Shown here one piece after another: positions 17,072 to 25,082 of a DNA stretch of 64,000 nt. A model generated the notes under the pieces. The model was not told where the DNA came from. It saw nothing but the letters and a program-made list of their open reading frames with translations, and made no database searches. Source of the stretch: Rhizobium sp. CB3090 (lineage in GTDB: Bacteria > Pseudomonadota > Alphaproteobacteria > Rhizobiales > Rhizobiaceae); assembly GCF_029714285.1 (NCBI RefSeq), contig NZ_CP121662.1:124001-188000 (forward strand), written 5' to 3'. The position numbers were made by a program, and so were the translations under genes. Each line of letters starts with the position of its first letter. Within the stretch, counting starts at the first letter, position 1.

Positions 17072-18259
17072 TCAGGCAGAGACCTGCGCCAGTGCGCGGG
17101 CGAAATCCTCGATCAGATCCTCGCCGTCCTCGATCCCCGCGGAAAAGCGCACCGTTCCCGGCGAAATGCCGAGTTCGGCACGGGCTTCGTCGGTGAGGTT
17201 CTTGTGGGTGGTGGTGGCCGGATGGGTGATCAGGCTCTTGGAGTCGCCGAGATTGTTGGAAATCTTGACGATCTCCAGCGCATTCTGCAGCTTGAAAGCC
17301 GCTTCCTTGCCGCCCTTCAGCTCAAATGCCACCAGCGTCGAGCCGCCGGTCATCTGCTTGGCGACGATATCGGCCTGCGGATGGTCCTTCCGGCCGGGAT
17401 AGATCACGCGAGCGACCTTGTTGGTCTGCTCGGCGAGGAAATCGGCAATCTTTGCCGCATTTGCCGTCTGTTGCGTGACGCGCAGCGGCAGCGTCTCGAT
17501 GCCCTTCAGCAGTGTCCAGGCGGTGAACGGCGACATGGCCGGGCCAGTATGGCGGAAATAGTCCTGCAAGTTCTCGTCGATCCACTGCTTGTCGGAGAGG
17601 ATGACGCCGCCGAGCGAACGGCCCTGGCCGTCGATGTGCTTGGTGGCGGAATAGACGACGATGTGTGCGCCGAGTTCCAAAGGCTTCTGGAAGAGCGGCG
17701 TCGCAAAGACGTTGTCGACCACGACCTTGGCGCCGATCTGATTGGCGAGCTTGGCGACGGCAGCGATATCGACCACTTCCAGCGTCGGATTGGTCGGGCT
17801 TTCGAGGAAGAAGACCTTGGTATTCGGCTGGATCGCCTTTTCCCAATTTTCGGTGAAGCGGCCGTCGACCAGGGTGCATTGAATGCCGTATTTCGGCGCC
17901 AGCGTCTCAACGACCCAGCGGCAGGAGCCGAAGAGCGCGCGGGCTGCAACGATATGATCGCCGGCCTTCAACTGGCAGAGGATGGCGGCCGAAACGGCGG
18001 CCATGCCGGAAGCGGTGGCGCGGGCTTCTTCGGCGCCTTCCAGAGCGCACATGCGCTTTTCGAACATGTCGTTGGTGGGGCTGCCGTAGCGGGCGTAGAT
18101 GAAGCCGTCGGTCTCGCCCTTGAAACGGGCTTCCGCGGCTTCCGACGTGTCGTAGACGAAGCCTTGCGTCAGATAGATTGCTTCGGAGGTCTCGCCGAAT
18201 TGCGAACGGAGCGTTCCGCCGTGAACGAGCTGGGTTGCGGGGCGCCAAGTCTTGCTCAT
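17072..18259 (-). CDS. metZ: O-succinylhomoserine sulfhydrylase MetZ
   Basis: PLP enzyme that makes homocysteine directly from O-succinylhomoserine and sulfide, the usual methionine route in rhizobia. 395 residues from the ATG at 18257-18259. Cys/Met-metabolism family signatures: YARYGSPTNDMFEKRM, ATASGMAAV, the cofactor-binding ESPTNPTLEVVD and VDNVFATP, and Schiff-base Lys207 in VVYSATKHIDGQGR. MetZ is assigned over cystathionine gamma-synthase because of this overall pattern and the SAM-II riboswitch upstream. The open frame continues upstream through the riboswitch but that part is not protein. Confidence 0.93.
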   Translation of the reverse strand: MSKTWRPATQLVHGGTLRSQFGETSEAIYLTQGFVYDTSEAAEARFKGETDGFIYARYGSPTNDMFEKRMCALEGAEEARATASGMAAVSAAILCQLKAGDHIVAARALFGSCRWVVETLAPKYGIQCTLVDGRFTENWEKAIQPNTKVFFLESPTNPTLEVVDIAAVAKLANQIGAKVVVDNVFATPLFQKPLELGAHIVVYSATKHIDGQGRSLGGVILSDKQWIDENLQDYFRHTGPAMSPFTAWTLLKGIETLPLRVTQQTANAAKIADFLAEQTNKVARVIYPGRKDHPQADIVAKQMTGGSTLVAFELKGGKEAAFKLQNALEIVKISNNLGDSKSLITHPATTTHKNLTDEARAELGISPGTVRFSAGIEDGEDLIEDFARALAQVSA

Positions 18260-18278
18260 GCCATCACCACTTTCAAAA

Positions 18279-18312
18279 CAAAAAAACCGGCCGCGAAAAG
18301 CAGACCGGTTTA
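18279..18312 (-). terminator. Riboswitch-linked terminator before metZ
   Basis: On the metZ strand, AAACCGGTC and GGCCGGTTT form a stem closed by TGCTTTTCGC, followed by seven T. It lies between the riboswitch and the metZ start. The upstream part GACCGG...CCGGTC offers a competing helix, as expected for transcription attenuation. Confidence 0.75.
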
Positions 18313-18320
18313 ACCCCGGT

Positions 18321-18376
18321 CCTTTTAGCCACTTGTTTAACGTGGCTGCAAGCCGACCGGCCAAATCACCACGGGA
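18321..18376 (-). ncRNA. SAM-II riboswitch (metA RNA motif)
   Basis: On the metZ strand the sequence runs GTGGTGATTTGG, then CTTGCAGCCACGTTAAA and AAGTGGCTAAA. It matches the SAM-II consensus: helix P1 (GTGG with CCAC), the GATTT loop, TTGCAGCCACGTTAAA and the AAGNGCTAAA pseudoknot segment. SAM-II aptamers control metA and metZ in alphaproteobacteria. Binding of S-adenosylmethionine should turn metZ off, here probably through the terminator at 18279-18312. Confidence 0.9.
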
Positions 18377-18555
18377 TAAGTTGCAATACTGCCGTTGACC
18401 GCTTGCGTCAATTCCCCGAGTTTGGTTTTGTCTGCGGCAAATTACTGCCCGCGCCTTCGTCAGGATGCGCAAAGGTCACAGTAACATTTTGAACGGCGCG
18501 TAACCCGGTAAGTCTGTTCTCGACTAGCCGGGTCATGCGCTGGGAAAGAGGCATG

Positions 18556-19647
18556 ATGGCTCGCACTACTGGAATTTTGGCCGATCGCGCCATTGCGGCG
18601 CTCTTCGAAGCGGGAAGGCTGACGAGCGAAAAAGAACTGGATGTCGATCAGATCCAGCCGGCGAGCCTCGACTTGAGGCTCAGTGCGCATGCTTTCCGCG
18701 TCCGCGCCAGCTTCATGCCCGGCCCATCGCATCTCGTCGCCGACAAGCTCGACCGGCTGAAGCTGCATGTCGTCGATCTCTCGGAAGGCGCGGTGCTGGA
18801 AACCGGCTGCGTCTACATCGTGCCGCTGATGGAGCGGCTCGACCTGCCGGCCGATATGTCCGCCTCCGCCAATCCGAAGAGCTCGACCGGCCGTCTGGAT
18901 ATCTTCACCCGCGTCATCACGGACCGGGCGCAGGAATTCGATAAGATCCCGGCCGGCTATTCCGGTCCGCTCTATCTTGAAATCAGCCCGCGCACCTTTC
19001 CGATCGTCGTGCGCCGCGGCTCGCGCCTGTCGCAAATCCGTTTCCGCGTCGGACAGGCCACACTCTCCGAGCCGGAACTGCTGGCGCTGCACGAGAGCGA
19101 GACGCTGGTCGCCAGCAAGAAGCCGAACGTTACCGGCGGCGGCATAGCGCTGTCGATCGATCTCGCCGGCGATAAGGAAGGCCTGATCGGCTATCGCGGT
19201 AAGCACCACACGGCGGTCGTCGACGTCGACAAGAAGGCCCAGCACGATATCTTCGATTTCTGGGAGCCGCTCTACAGCCGCGGCCGCACCGAACTGATCC
19301 TCGATCCGGACGAATTCTACATTCTGGTCTCGCGCGAAGCCGTTCATGTGCCGCCACACTATGCCGCCGAAATGACGCCCTTCGATCCGCTGGTCGGCGA
19401 ATTCCGGGTGCACTACGCCGGCTTTTTCGATCCCGGCTTCGGCCACGCGCCAGCCGGCGGCCGCGGCAGCCGCGCCGTGCTGGAAGTGCGCAGCCACGAA
19501 GTCCCGTTCATCCTCGAAGACGGCCAGATCGTCGGCCGCCTGGTCTACGAGCACATGCTGGAACAGCCCTCAAGCCTCTACGGCTCCGGCCTCGGCTCCA
19601 ACTATCAGGCGCAGGGGCTGAAGCTTTCGAAGCATTTCCGGCTGTGA
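18556..19647 (+). CDS. dcd: 2'-deoxycytidine 5'-triphosphate deaminase (duplicated Dcd type)
   Basis: Deaminates dCTP to dUTP in the dTMP pathway. 363 residues, roughly twice the size of E. coli Dcd, as in the rhizobial form built from two dUTPase-like halves. The N-terminal half has IQPASLDLRL and SANPKSSTGRLD, typical of Dcd/dUTPase. The second half repeats the fold (AEMTPFDPLVGEFRVHYAGFFDPGFG). The ATG at 18556 is chosen (AAAGAGG four bases before); ATGs at 18535 and 18553 are alternatives. Divergent from metZ. Confidence 0.88.
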   Translation: MARTTGILADRAIAALFEAGRLTSEKELDVDQIQPASLDLRLSAHAFRVRASFMPGPSHLVADKLDRLKLHVVDLSEGAVLETGCVYIVPLMERLDLPADMSASANPKSSTGRLDIFTRVITDRAQEFDKIPAGYSGPLYLEISPRTFPIVVRRGSRLSQIRFRVGQATLSEPELLALHESETLVASKKPNVTGGGIALSIDLAGDKEGLIGYRGKHHTAVVDVDKKAQHDIFDFWEPLYSRGRTELILDPDEFYILVSREAVHVPPHYAAEMTPFDPLVGEFRVHYAGFFDPGFGHAPAGGRGSRAVLEVRSHEVPFILEDGQIVGRLVYEHMLEQPSSLYGSGLGSNYQAQGLKLSKHFRL

Positions 19648-19705
19648 TCGTCTATTTGGCGGCCTTGACAGAGACCGCCAACTGTTGGACACCTCTGAAT
19701 GTCAG

Positions 19706-19779
19706 GCGGGTGTAGCTCAATGGTAGAGCAGCAGCTTCCCAAGCTGAATACGAGGGTTCGATTCCCTTCACCCGCTCCA
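19706..19779 (+). tRNA. tRNA-Gly (anticodon CCC)
   Basis: Full cloverleaf: acceptor GCGGGTG/CACCCGC, D arm GCTC-AATGGTA-GAGC, anticodon loop TTCCCAA with CCC at 19738-19740, T arm GAGGG-TTCGATT-CCCTT, and an encoded CCA at 19777-19779. It reads GGG codons. Confidence 0.96.
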
Positions 19780-19820
19780 GGTTTCTTTTCAGCGTTGTAG
19801 ATCTCTAGGATACGCCGAAG

Positions 19821-20198
19821 GTGATTGATCACATAACCATTGAAGTGAGCGATCTACAGAAAAGCAGGTCATTCTACGAGAAAGCCTTCGAACCTCTGGG
19901 ATATCGCCTTTCCTTCGGAAAAGAGGGCGTATTCTGGGCATTCGACGTGGGGGATGGCAGCCTGTTCGAGATCCAGCACACGGGCAGCAAACCGCCTTTG
20001 ACGCATCTGCATGTCGCCTTCCGCGTTCAGAGCAGGGCTGAGGTCGACTCGTTCTATCACGCCGCTCTTCAGGCCGGTGCCAAGGAAAACGGTGTGCCCG
20101 GTCCACGACCGGAATATTCTGCGAACTACTATGCCTGCTTCGTCCTTGATCCCGATGGCTACAACATCGAAGCGATGATCAACAAGCCTGCGACATGA
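19821..20198 (+). CDS. VOC-family (glyoxalase/dioxygenase-fold) protein
   Basis: 125 residues with GTG start. A single vicinal-oxygen-chelate unit: it opens with IDHITIEVSDLQKSRSFYEKAFEPLGY, the standard first beta-alpha-beta with metal-ligand His4, and ends with YYACFVLDPDGYNIEAM, whose Glu (~119) is the other usual ligand. HLHVAFRV holds a further His. Members include glyoxalases and antibiotic-resistance proteins; the substrate cannot be told from sequence. It lies just after the tRNA gene. Confidence 0.85.
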   Translation: MIDHITIEVSDLQKSRSFYEKAFEPLGYRLSFGKEGVFWAFDVGDGSLFEIQHTGSKPPLTHLHVAFRVQSRAEVDSFYHAALQAGAKENGVPGPRPEYSANYYACFVLDPDGYNIEAMINKPAT

Positions 20199-20436
20199 GA
20201 GTAGACAGTCGAGGACGCGCCGGCGTTCTCGCATGTCCTCGTAAGCCTCTTTCAGAGCGTCGCTGAAGGCAGCGATTGGGCGAGCCGGGCGGCGGGCGAT
20301 GCAGGATCGTGGCACGTCTGGCCGGACTTGCGAAGGATCAGACGCGTCCCGTGGTTCGCCGTTATCACCTCTATCCATCCCCATTCAGGTTAATGCCAGA
20401 CATTCGTGGCAGAAGCTCATTCCTTAACCGGAACGG
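20199..20436. other. Intergenic gap before acyltransferase
   Basis: About 240 bp with no gene, repeat or palindrome that I can support. It should contain the promoter of the acyltransferase gene. Confidence 0.4.
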
Positions 20437-21027
20437 ATGCCGATGCTCAATGTTGGGCTGCTTTACAGATTGAGGGCGATCTTCACGCGCGGCGTGTTGA
20501 AGATTTCCCGCCGCACGAAGGTACCGCCCAGCGCGACGATCATCTGGAGGGATGGCAGCGTCCGCATTGGGCCAAAGGCCTTTCTGCGGAAGGGGATCGT
20601 CATCGATGCGCAACGCGGCAGCATCGATATGGGTCGAAGCGTCTCCCTCAACGACTATACCATTCTGCTCGGACGCGGCGGCATCACGATCGGCAATGAT
20701 GTGCGGATCGCCGCCCATGCCATGGTGGTTTCGTTCGACCATAATTTCGATGATCTCACACAGCCCATTCGCATGCAGGGCGTTACCAAGAAGCCGGTTG
20801 TCATCGAAGACGATGTCTGGATCGGCGCCGGGGCGAAAATCTTGGGCGGTTCCCACATATCCAAAGGGTGCGTCATCGGTGCCAATGCCGTCGTCAAGGG
20901 GAAGACCGAACCCTATGGCATCTACGTCGGCGCTCCCGCGCGGCTGGTCAGGCGGCGGGGCGAAACGGTCAGCGTCGGACACGCGAATGTCGAACGGCTT
21001 TCTCTCTCCAAAAGAAAAACGGACTGA
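20437..21027 (+). CDS. Hexapeptide-repeat acyltransferase
   Basis: 196 residues forming a left-handed beta helix. Hexapeptide periodicity is clear (IRIGPKAFLRKGIVI, ISKGCVIGANAVVKG) and the acetyl-CoA-binding end DDVWIGAGAKILGG...GAPARLV is typical of the maltose/xenobiotic acetyltransferase group. The catalytic His is probably in SFDHNFDD (~103-110). Members often acetylate polysaccharide or lipopolysaccharide precursors; the acceptor here is unknown. It could be an isolated surface-polysaccharide modification gene. An ATG at 20443 is an alternative start. Confidence 0.88.
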   Translation: MPMLNVGLLYRLRAIFTRGVLKISRRTKVPPSATIIWRDGSVRIGPKAFLRKGIVIDAQRGSIDMGRSVSLNDYTILLGRGGITIGNDVRIAAHAMVVSFDHNFDDLTQPIRMQGVTKKPVVIEDDVWIGAGAKILGGSHISKGCVIGANAVVKGKTEPYGIYVGAPARLVRRRGETVSVGHANVERLSLSKRKTD

Positions 21028-21037
21028 CGGGCTCGCT

Positions 21038-21152
21038 TAGAGCCGGATGATTTTAGGTCGAAACGACCTAAAATCTGAATCCGCTCTAGAATCAAAGAAG
21101 TAGAGCATGATGTCGTCCGAAAACCGCTCACACTTTTCGGCATCATGCTCTA
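21038..21152. repeat. Palindromic intergenic repeat, modules C and D
   Basis: Two hairpins in a row. GATTTTAGGTCG (21049-21060) and CGACCTAAAATC (21064-21075) form a perfect 12-bp stem with AAA loop, flanked by AGAGCCGGAT/ATCCGCTCT arms. TAGAGCATGATG (21101-21112) pairs with CATCATGCTCTA (21141-21152), also 12 bp perfect. Confidence 0.85.
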
Positions 21153-21252
21153 GAGCGGTTCAGCTTTTCACGGAATCTTAGAACCGCTCTATCTTTTTGT
21201 TTTTTCGCAATTCCGGACGGAAAACCGCTGCACACTTTTCCTGGAATTGCTC
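21153..21252. repeat. Palindromic intergenic repeat, inverted copy of 15115-15215
   Basis: Nearly identical to the reverse complement of 15115-15215, with only a few changes by eye. It contains both module B (GAGCGGTTC/GAACCGCTC) and module A (GCAATTCC/GGAATTGC). Together with 21038-21152 it fills the gap between the convergent acyltransferase and chemoreceptor genes. Confidence 0.88.
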
Positions 21253-21328
21253 TAAACAAACAGGCGGAACGCGATGAAGCGTCCCGCCCTTCCGTGTCGA
21301 ATTATCGCGCCGAGCGGTGCTGGCGGTC

Positions 21329-23338
21329 TCAGAACTCCGTCCAGTCCGCGTCCTTCGCAGGAGTCGCGACGGTCTGGTTGCTGCCGCCGAAGGCGCTCAT
21401 TAGCTTTTGACCGAGCGCGCGGGCGGGCGAGGGAGCCGGGCGTGCCTTCGTCCTTTCGACGGCACGGACCGGAGCAACCGTGGGCCGCGGGGCGGGGCGG
21501 GCGGAGACGCGCGGCGCCTGGCTCGACGGAGCTGCAGAAGCAACGTAACTGCCTTCTGTTCCCGTCAGGCGGAATTGGCTGAGCAGAGCCGTCAGCGCGG
21601 CGGCTTCCGTTGCCAGGTTATAGCTGGCGGCGGTGCTTTCCTCGACCATGGCGGCGTTCTGTTGCGTGCCGTGATCCATGGCGTTGACGGCGGTATTGAT
21701 CTCCTGCAGGCCGGCCGATTGTTCGCGGGACGCTTCGGCGATGGCATGCACATGCCGGTTGATGTCCTGCACTTCCGAGACGATGGCGTCGAGCGCCTTG
21801 CCGGTCTCGTCGACCAAATTGACGCCGGTCTGCACATGCGTGCTGGACGCGGTGATCAGCGATTTGATCTCCTTGGCGGCATTGGCCGAGCGCTGCGCCA
21901 GTTCGCGCACTTCCTGGGCGACGACCGCAAAGCCCTTGCCGGCCTCACCGGCACGAGCGGCTTCGACACCGGCGTTCAAGGCGAGAAGGTTGGTCTGGAA
22001 AGCGATGTCGTCGATCACGCCGATGATGTTGCCGATCTCGGAGGAGGATTTCTCGATCTGCTGCATGGCGCTGACGGCGCTGCGGACGATCTCGCCGGAC
22101 CGTTCGGCGCCGGCGCGGGTGTGGGCAACGAGCTGGCTTGCCTCTTCCGCCCGCTTGGCGGCGTCCTTGACCGTGGTGGTGATCTGCTCCAGGGCCGCGG
22201 CCGTTTCTTCGACGGCGGCCGCCTGTTGTTCGGTGCGCTTGGAAAGCTCGTCGGCTGAGCCGCGGATCTCATTGGCGCCGGCATTGATGGCGCGCGCATT
22301 GGCGCCGACCGCCTGCATTGCCTCGTTCAGTCTGATCAGCGAATTGTTGAAATCCTGCCGTAGCTGGTCGAGATGGGCGACGAACTGCGTGTTGATGTGG
22401 GTGACGAGATCGCCGTCCGCCAGACGCTTGAGGCCGTCGCCGAGCGCCTGGACTGCCTGCTGCAGATGCGCATCTTCCGCCACTCTTTGCGCTTCATGTT
22501 CGGCGCGCTCGCTCTCGCTGAGATTACGGTCGGCCTCGGCTTGCGCCTCCAGTCGGGCCTGTTCGATGGCGTTGTCGCGGAAAACGGAAACTGCCGAAGC
22601 CATTTGGCCGATTTCGTCGCGGCGGTCGAGACCTTCGATGTCGCTTGTGGTGTCGCCGCTGGCAAGCGTCACCATGCGCAGATGCAGGCGCGTCAATGGC
22701 GTCGCAATGCCGGTCTGCGCGACATAGACGCCAAGGGCCATGGCCAGAAGAGTCAGTGTACTGAGAATAACGAGCGTGTAGTCGATCGCTGTGCTGACGT
22801 CGGCGGACAAGGCATCGGCGCCGCCATTCATCCGGTCGGTCAAGGCGTTGTTATTGGCCTGCATTTTGGCGTCGAGCGCGGTCAACTTGCCGACAACCGC
22901 GATCATGCTCGCCGCTGCGCCTTTCGCGTCGCCGTTTTTGCGCTGATCGATCACCTTGTTCGTCAGCGCTTCCAGCTCATCTATGCCCGCGAGGATCTCA
23001 TCCATCTGCGCCTTTTGCGCAGGAACCCGGCTTTCGGCCTGCTTCAACCGATCCTTGGCGTCTGCGAAACGGCTCTTGCCCGCTGCAATCGTCTTGAAGG
23101 CGTCGCTGTCGGGATCGAAATTCAACATTATGCTTGCCTGCAGCACCGAGGTCAGAACAGATGCGCTGGAACGCGTGCCCTGGGTCGCCGCAACGGCCTC
23201 GTTGTCGAGGAAGGCGCTGTAGGCCTGGTCTGCGTTGCGGAATTCGCTCACGATGTAGAGTGTGCCGGCGAAGCAGATGATCCCGAGAAACAGGATCACG
23301 GCGAGCATCTTGGTTTTGATTTTCAGGTTCCTGAACAT
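21329..23338 (-). CDS. Methyl-accepting chemotaxis protein
   Basis: Chemoreceptor of 669 residues from the ATG at 23336-23338, so that the first membrane helix (~10-30) follows the start directly. The periplasmic sensor is ~31-187, a four-helix type (MCP_1/4HB). The second helix is ~188-211, then a HAMP domain and a second HAMP-like unit (LADGDLVTHINTQF). The cytoplasmic hairpin has the conserved tip IIGVIDDIAFQTNLLALNAGVEAARAGE (in two parts around residue ~445). The C-terminus DWTEF fits the xWxxF pentapeptide that tethers CheR/CheB methylation enzymes. Ligand unknown. Confidence 0.93.
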   Translation of the reverse strand: MFRNLKIKTKMLAVILFLGIICFAGTLYIVSEFRNADQAYSAFLDNEAVAATQGTRSSASVLTSVLQASIMLNFDPDSDAFKTIAAGKSRFADAKDRLKQAESRVPAQKAQMDEILAGIDELEALTNKVIDQRKNGDAKGAAASMIAVVGKLTALDAKMQANNNALTDRMNGGADALSADVSTAIDYTLVILSTLTLLAMALGVYVAQTGIATPLTRLHLRMVTLASGDTTSDIEGLDRRDEIGQMASAVSVFRDNAIEQARLEAQAEADRNLSESERAEHEAQRVAEDAHLQQAVQALGDGLKRLADGDLVTHINTQFVAHLDQLRQDFNNSLIRLNEAMQAVGANARAINAGANEIRGSADELSKRTEQQAAAVEETAAALEQITTTVKDAAKRAEEASQLVAHTRAGAERSGEIVRSAVSAMQQIEKSSSEIGNIIGVIDDIAFQTNLLALNAGVEAARAGEAGKGFAVVAQEVRELAQRSANAAKEIKSLITASSTHVQTGVNLVDETGKALDAIVSEVQDINRHVHAIAEASREQSAGLQEINTAVNAMDHGTQQNAAMVEESTAASYNLATEAAALTALLSQFRLTGTEGSYVASAAPSSQAPRVSARPAPRPTVAPVRAVERTKARPAPSPARALGQKLMSAFGGSNQTVATPAKDADWTEF

Positions 23339-23702
23339 GACGATCCGCCCGAAGCATATCGCGCCGCACCTGCGGTAGAGCGCCATGATCCGCTTTCCCT
23401 GGAGAAGTGATGGATGTCGCGCTTGCTGCCTGGTGTACGCAAGTGAAGCCGAATTTTTATGAGATACCTTGGCAGGCAAGGTTTGGACGACCTGCGTCAT
23501 GCGATCAGCTTTCGGGGCCGACGTCGTCTATGCCAAATAGAATCGACAGAGCTTAATCGACCGCTAACGCCGATATGTTTCACACCCGATTCTGCCGGGT
23601 ATCCACGCATTTTCCAGGTATTGCATTCTCCCTCCGGCACGACTCTGTTACACCAGTCTCGAAATCGGAAACCACGAACCGACCGGAGGCTGGATCATCG
23701 TC
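23339..23702. other. Divergent regulatory region, chemoreceptor / solute-binding protein
   Basis: 364 bp without a gene. TTAA-N7-CTAAC at 23553-23567 is one base off a CtrA box, and one GANTC lies nearby (GAATC at ~23540). No strong palindrome or terminator. Confidence 0.45.
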
Positions 23703-24578
23703 ATGCGTGTTTGCCCTTCGTTGTTGGGACACTTGGCAAGGTGTATGGCATGCGCAGCGCTGATCTCTACATCTTGCGCCATGCCTCTGGCTGCCCAGGA
23801 GGCGCCCCCGTCGGGCCTGCCGATCCTGTTCGATTCGCGCGAGCGGCTGCCGAAGCCGGACTTGTCTTCGCTGGTCAGGCTGCGCTTCCTGACATCCGTC
23901 GACTTCCCGCCCTTCAATTTCGCCGATCAGAACGGCAAGCTCGCCGGTTTTCACGTCGATCTTGCCCGCGCGATCTGCGACGAGCTCGGCATAGCGGACA
24001 AATGTCAGATCCAGGCGCTGCCATTCGATGAATTGCAGGGGGCGCTTGCCGCTTCGCAGGGTGATGCGGTGATCGCCGGCGTCGCGGTGACATCCGAGCT
24101 GCGCAAGAGTTTTGCTTTTTCGCGTCCCTTCCTGATGTTGCCCGCCCGCTTCGTCCGCAATCTCAAGGCATCGATCGACGGCACGACGGCCGCTGCGCTT
24201 ACCGGTCATCCGGTGGGTGTGGTCAAGGGCACGGCGCATGAGGCGATGCTGGCCGCCTTTTTCCCCGCCATCAAGCAGGTGCCCTTCGACGACAAGGATG
24301 CGCTGCTGGCGGCGGTGAAAGAGGGAAAGGTCGACGCTGCCTTTGCCGATGGGCTGCAACTGTCCTTCTGGGTATCGTCGTCATCGGCCGAAAAATGCTG
24401 CGCATTGTTCGACGGCCCCTATCTCTCCCAGCAATTCCTTGGCGAGGGCATGACCATCATGCTGCGCCAGCAGGATGCCGATCTGACGGCCGCGATCAAT
24501 CATGCGCTGGCAACGTTGTCACGCGACGGCCGGCTGCAGGAAATCTATCTGCGCTATTTTCCCTACGGACTCTATTGA
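23703..24578 (+). CDS. Periplasmic solute-binding protein, amino-acid type (family 3)
   Basis: 291 residues with a signal peptide (~1-31, ending PLAAQEA). The SBP_bac_3 fold is clear from FLTSVDFPPFNFADQNGKLAGFHVDLARAICDELG, then AVIAGVAVTSELRKSFAFSRPF and the hinge segment VGVVKGTAHEAML. DAAFADG and ALATLSRDGRLQEIYLRYF close the second lobe. Such proteins feed ABC importers for polar amino acids or act as sensors. No permease or ATPase gene adjoins it, so its partner is elsewhere or it works alone. It converges with terB, 9 bp apart. Confidence 0.85.
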   Translation: MRVCPSLLGHLARCMACAALISTSCAMPLAAQEAPPSGLPILFDSRERLPKPDLSSLVRLRFLTSVDFPPFNFADQNGKLAGFHVDLARAICDELGIADKCQIQALPFDELQGALAASQGDAVIAGVAVTSELRKSFAFSRPFLMLPARFVRNLKASIDGTTAAALTGHPVGVVKGTAHEAMLAAFFPAIKQVPFDDKDALLAAVKEGKVDAAFADGLQLSFWVSSSSAEKCCALFDGPYLSQQFLGEGMTIMLRQQDADLTAAINHALATLSRDGRLQEIYLRYFPYGLY

Positions 24579-24587
24579 TGAAACGTC

Positions 24588-25001
24588 TCAGCCCTTGCGA
24601 TAGCGGGCAATAGCGCTGCGCTCGATGGCAGCACAGGTGAGCTTGTCCAGACCGAGACGGTCGCGCAGCAGGCTGAGCAGGCGCAGCTCCTCGGCTTTGA
24701 CTGAGAAGTCGGCGGAAGCGACTTCGACGGCAAGCGCGTAGGCGGTGTCGTAGAGCCGCACCGGCAAGGTGTCGCGCACGGTTTCCAGCACGATATCGAG
24801 CCCTTCGCTGCCGGCGAGAAGCTTGGCGCAATCGCGCGAAACGGAGATCAGCCTCTCGTCGTCGAAACCGTCGAAAACCGGCAGTGCGTGGATCAGCTCG
24901 CCGATCCGTCCCAATTCCTTGTCGTTCATGGTCCGATCGACGGCGGATGCCATCACCATGACGTAGATCAGGGCCTCATGGGCGGAAAGCGGCTTGTTCA
25001 T
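24588..25001 (-). CDS. TerB-like protein
   Basis: 137 residues, all helical, with the TerB/tellurite-resistance fold pattern: EALIYVMVMASAVDRTMNDKELGRIGELI at the start, then AYALAVEVASADFSVKAEELRLL, whose paired acidic residues (D22, E28 and D113-E118 region) suit metal binding. Single TerB-domain proteins are widespread and their role is unsettled. It is the last of three genes on the minus strand after the S24-type regulator and the SNase-like protein. Confidence 0.8.
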   Translation of the reverse strand: MNKPLSAHEALIYVMVMASAVDRTMNDKELGRIGELIHALPVFDGFDDERLISVSRDCAKLLAGSEGLDIVLETVRDTLPVRLYDTAYALAVEVASADFSVKAEELRLLSLLRDRLGLDKLTCAAIERSAIARYRKG

Positions 25002-25082
25002 GACAGTGCAAAATCCTTTAATTTGGCAGCAGACTAGAAAGTCGCGGCTCTCATGACAAGAGCGCTTGTCGCAAGCGTGACG

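Noticed and set aside
19706..19779. tRNA-Gly gene as an attachment site for an integrated island
   Set aside because: No integrase gene and no repeat of the tRNA 3' end is found downstream in the window.
23703..24578. Solute-binding protein as part of a complete ABC operon
   Set aside because: The next gene is convergent (terB) and no permease or ATPase is near, so only the single protein is annotated.
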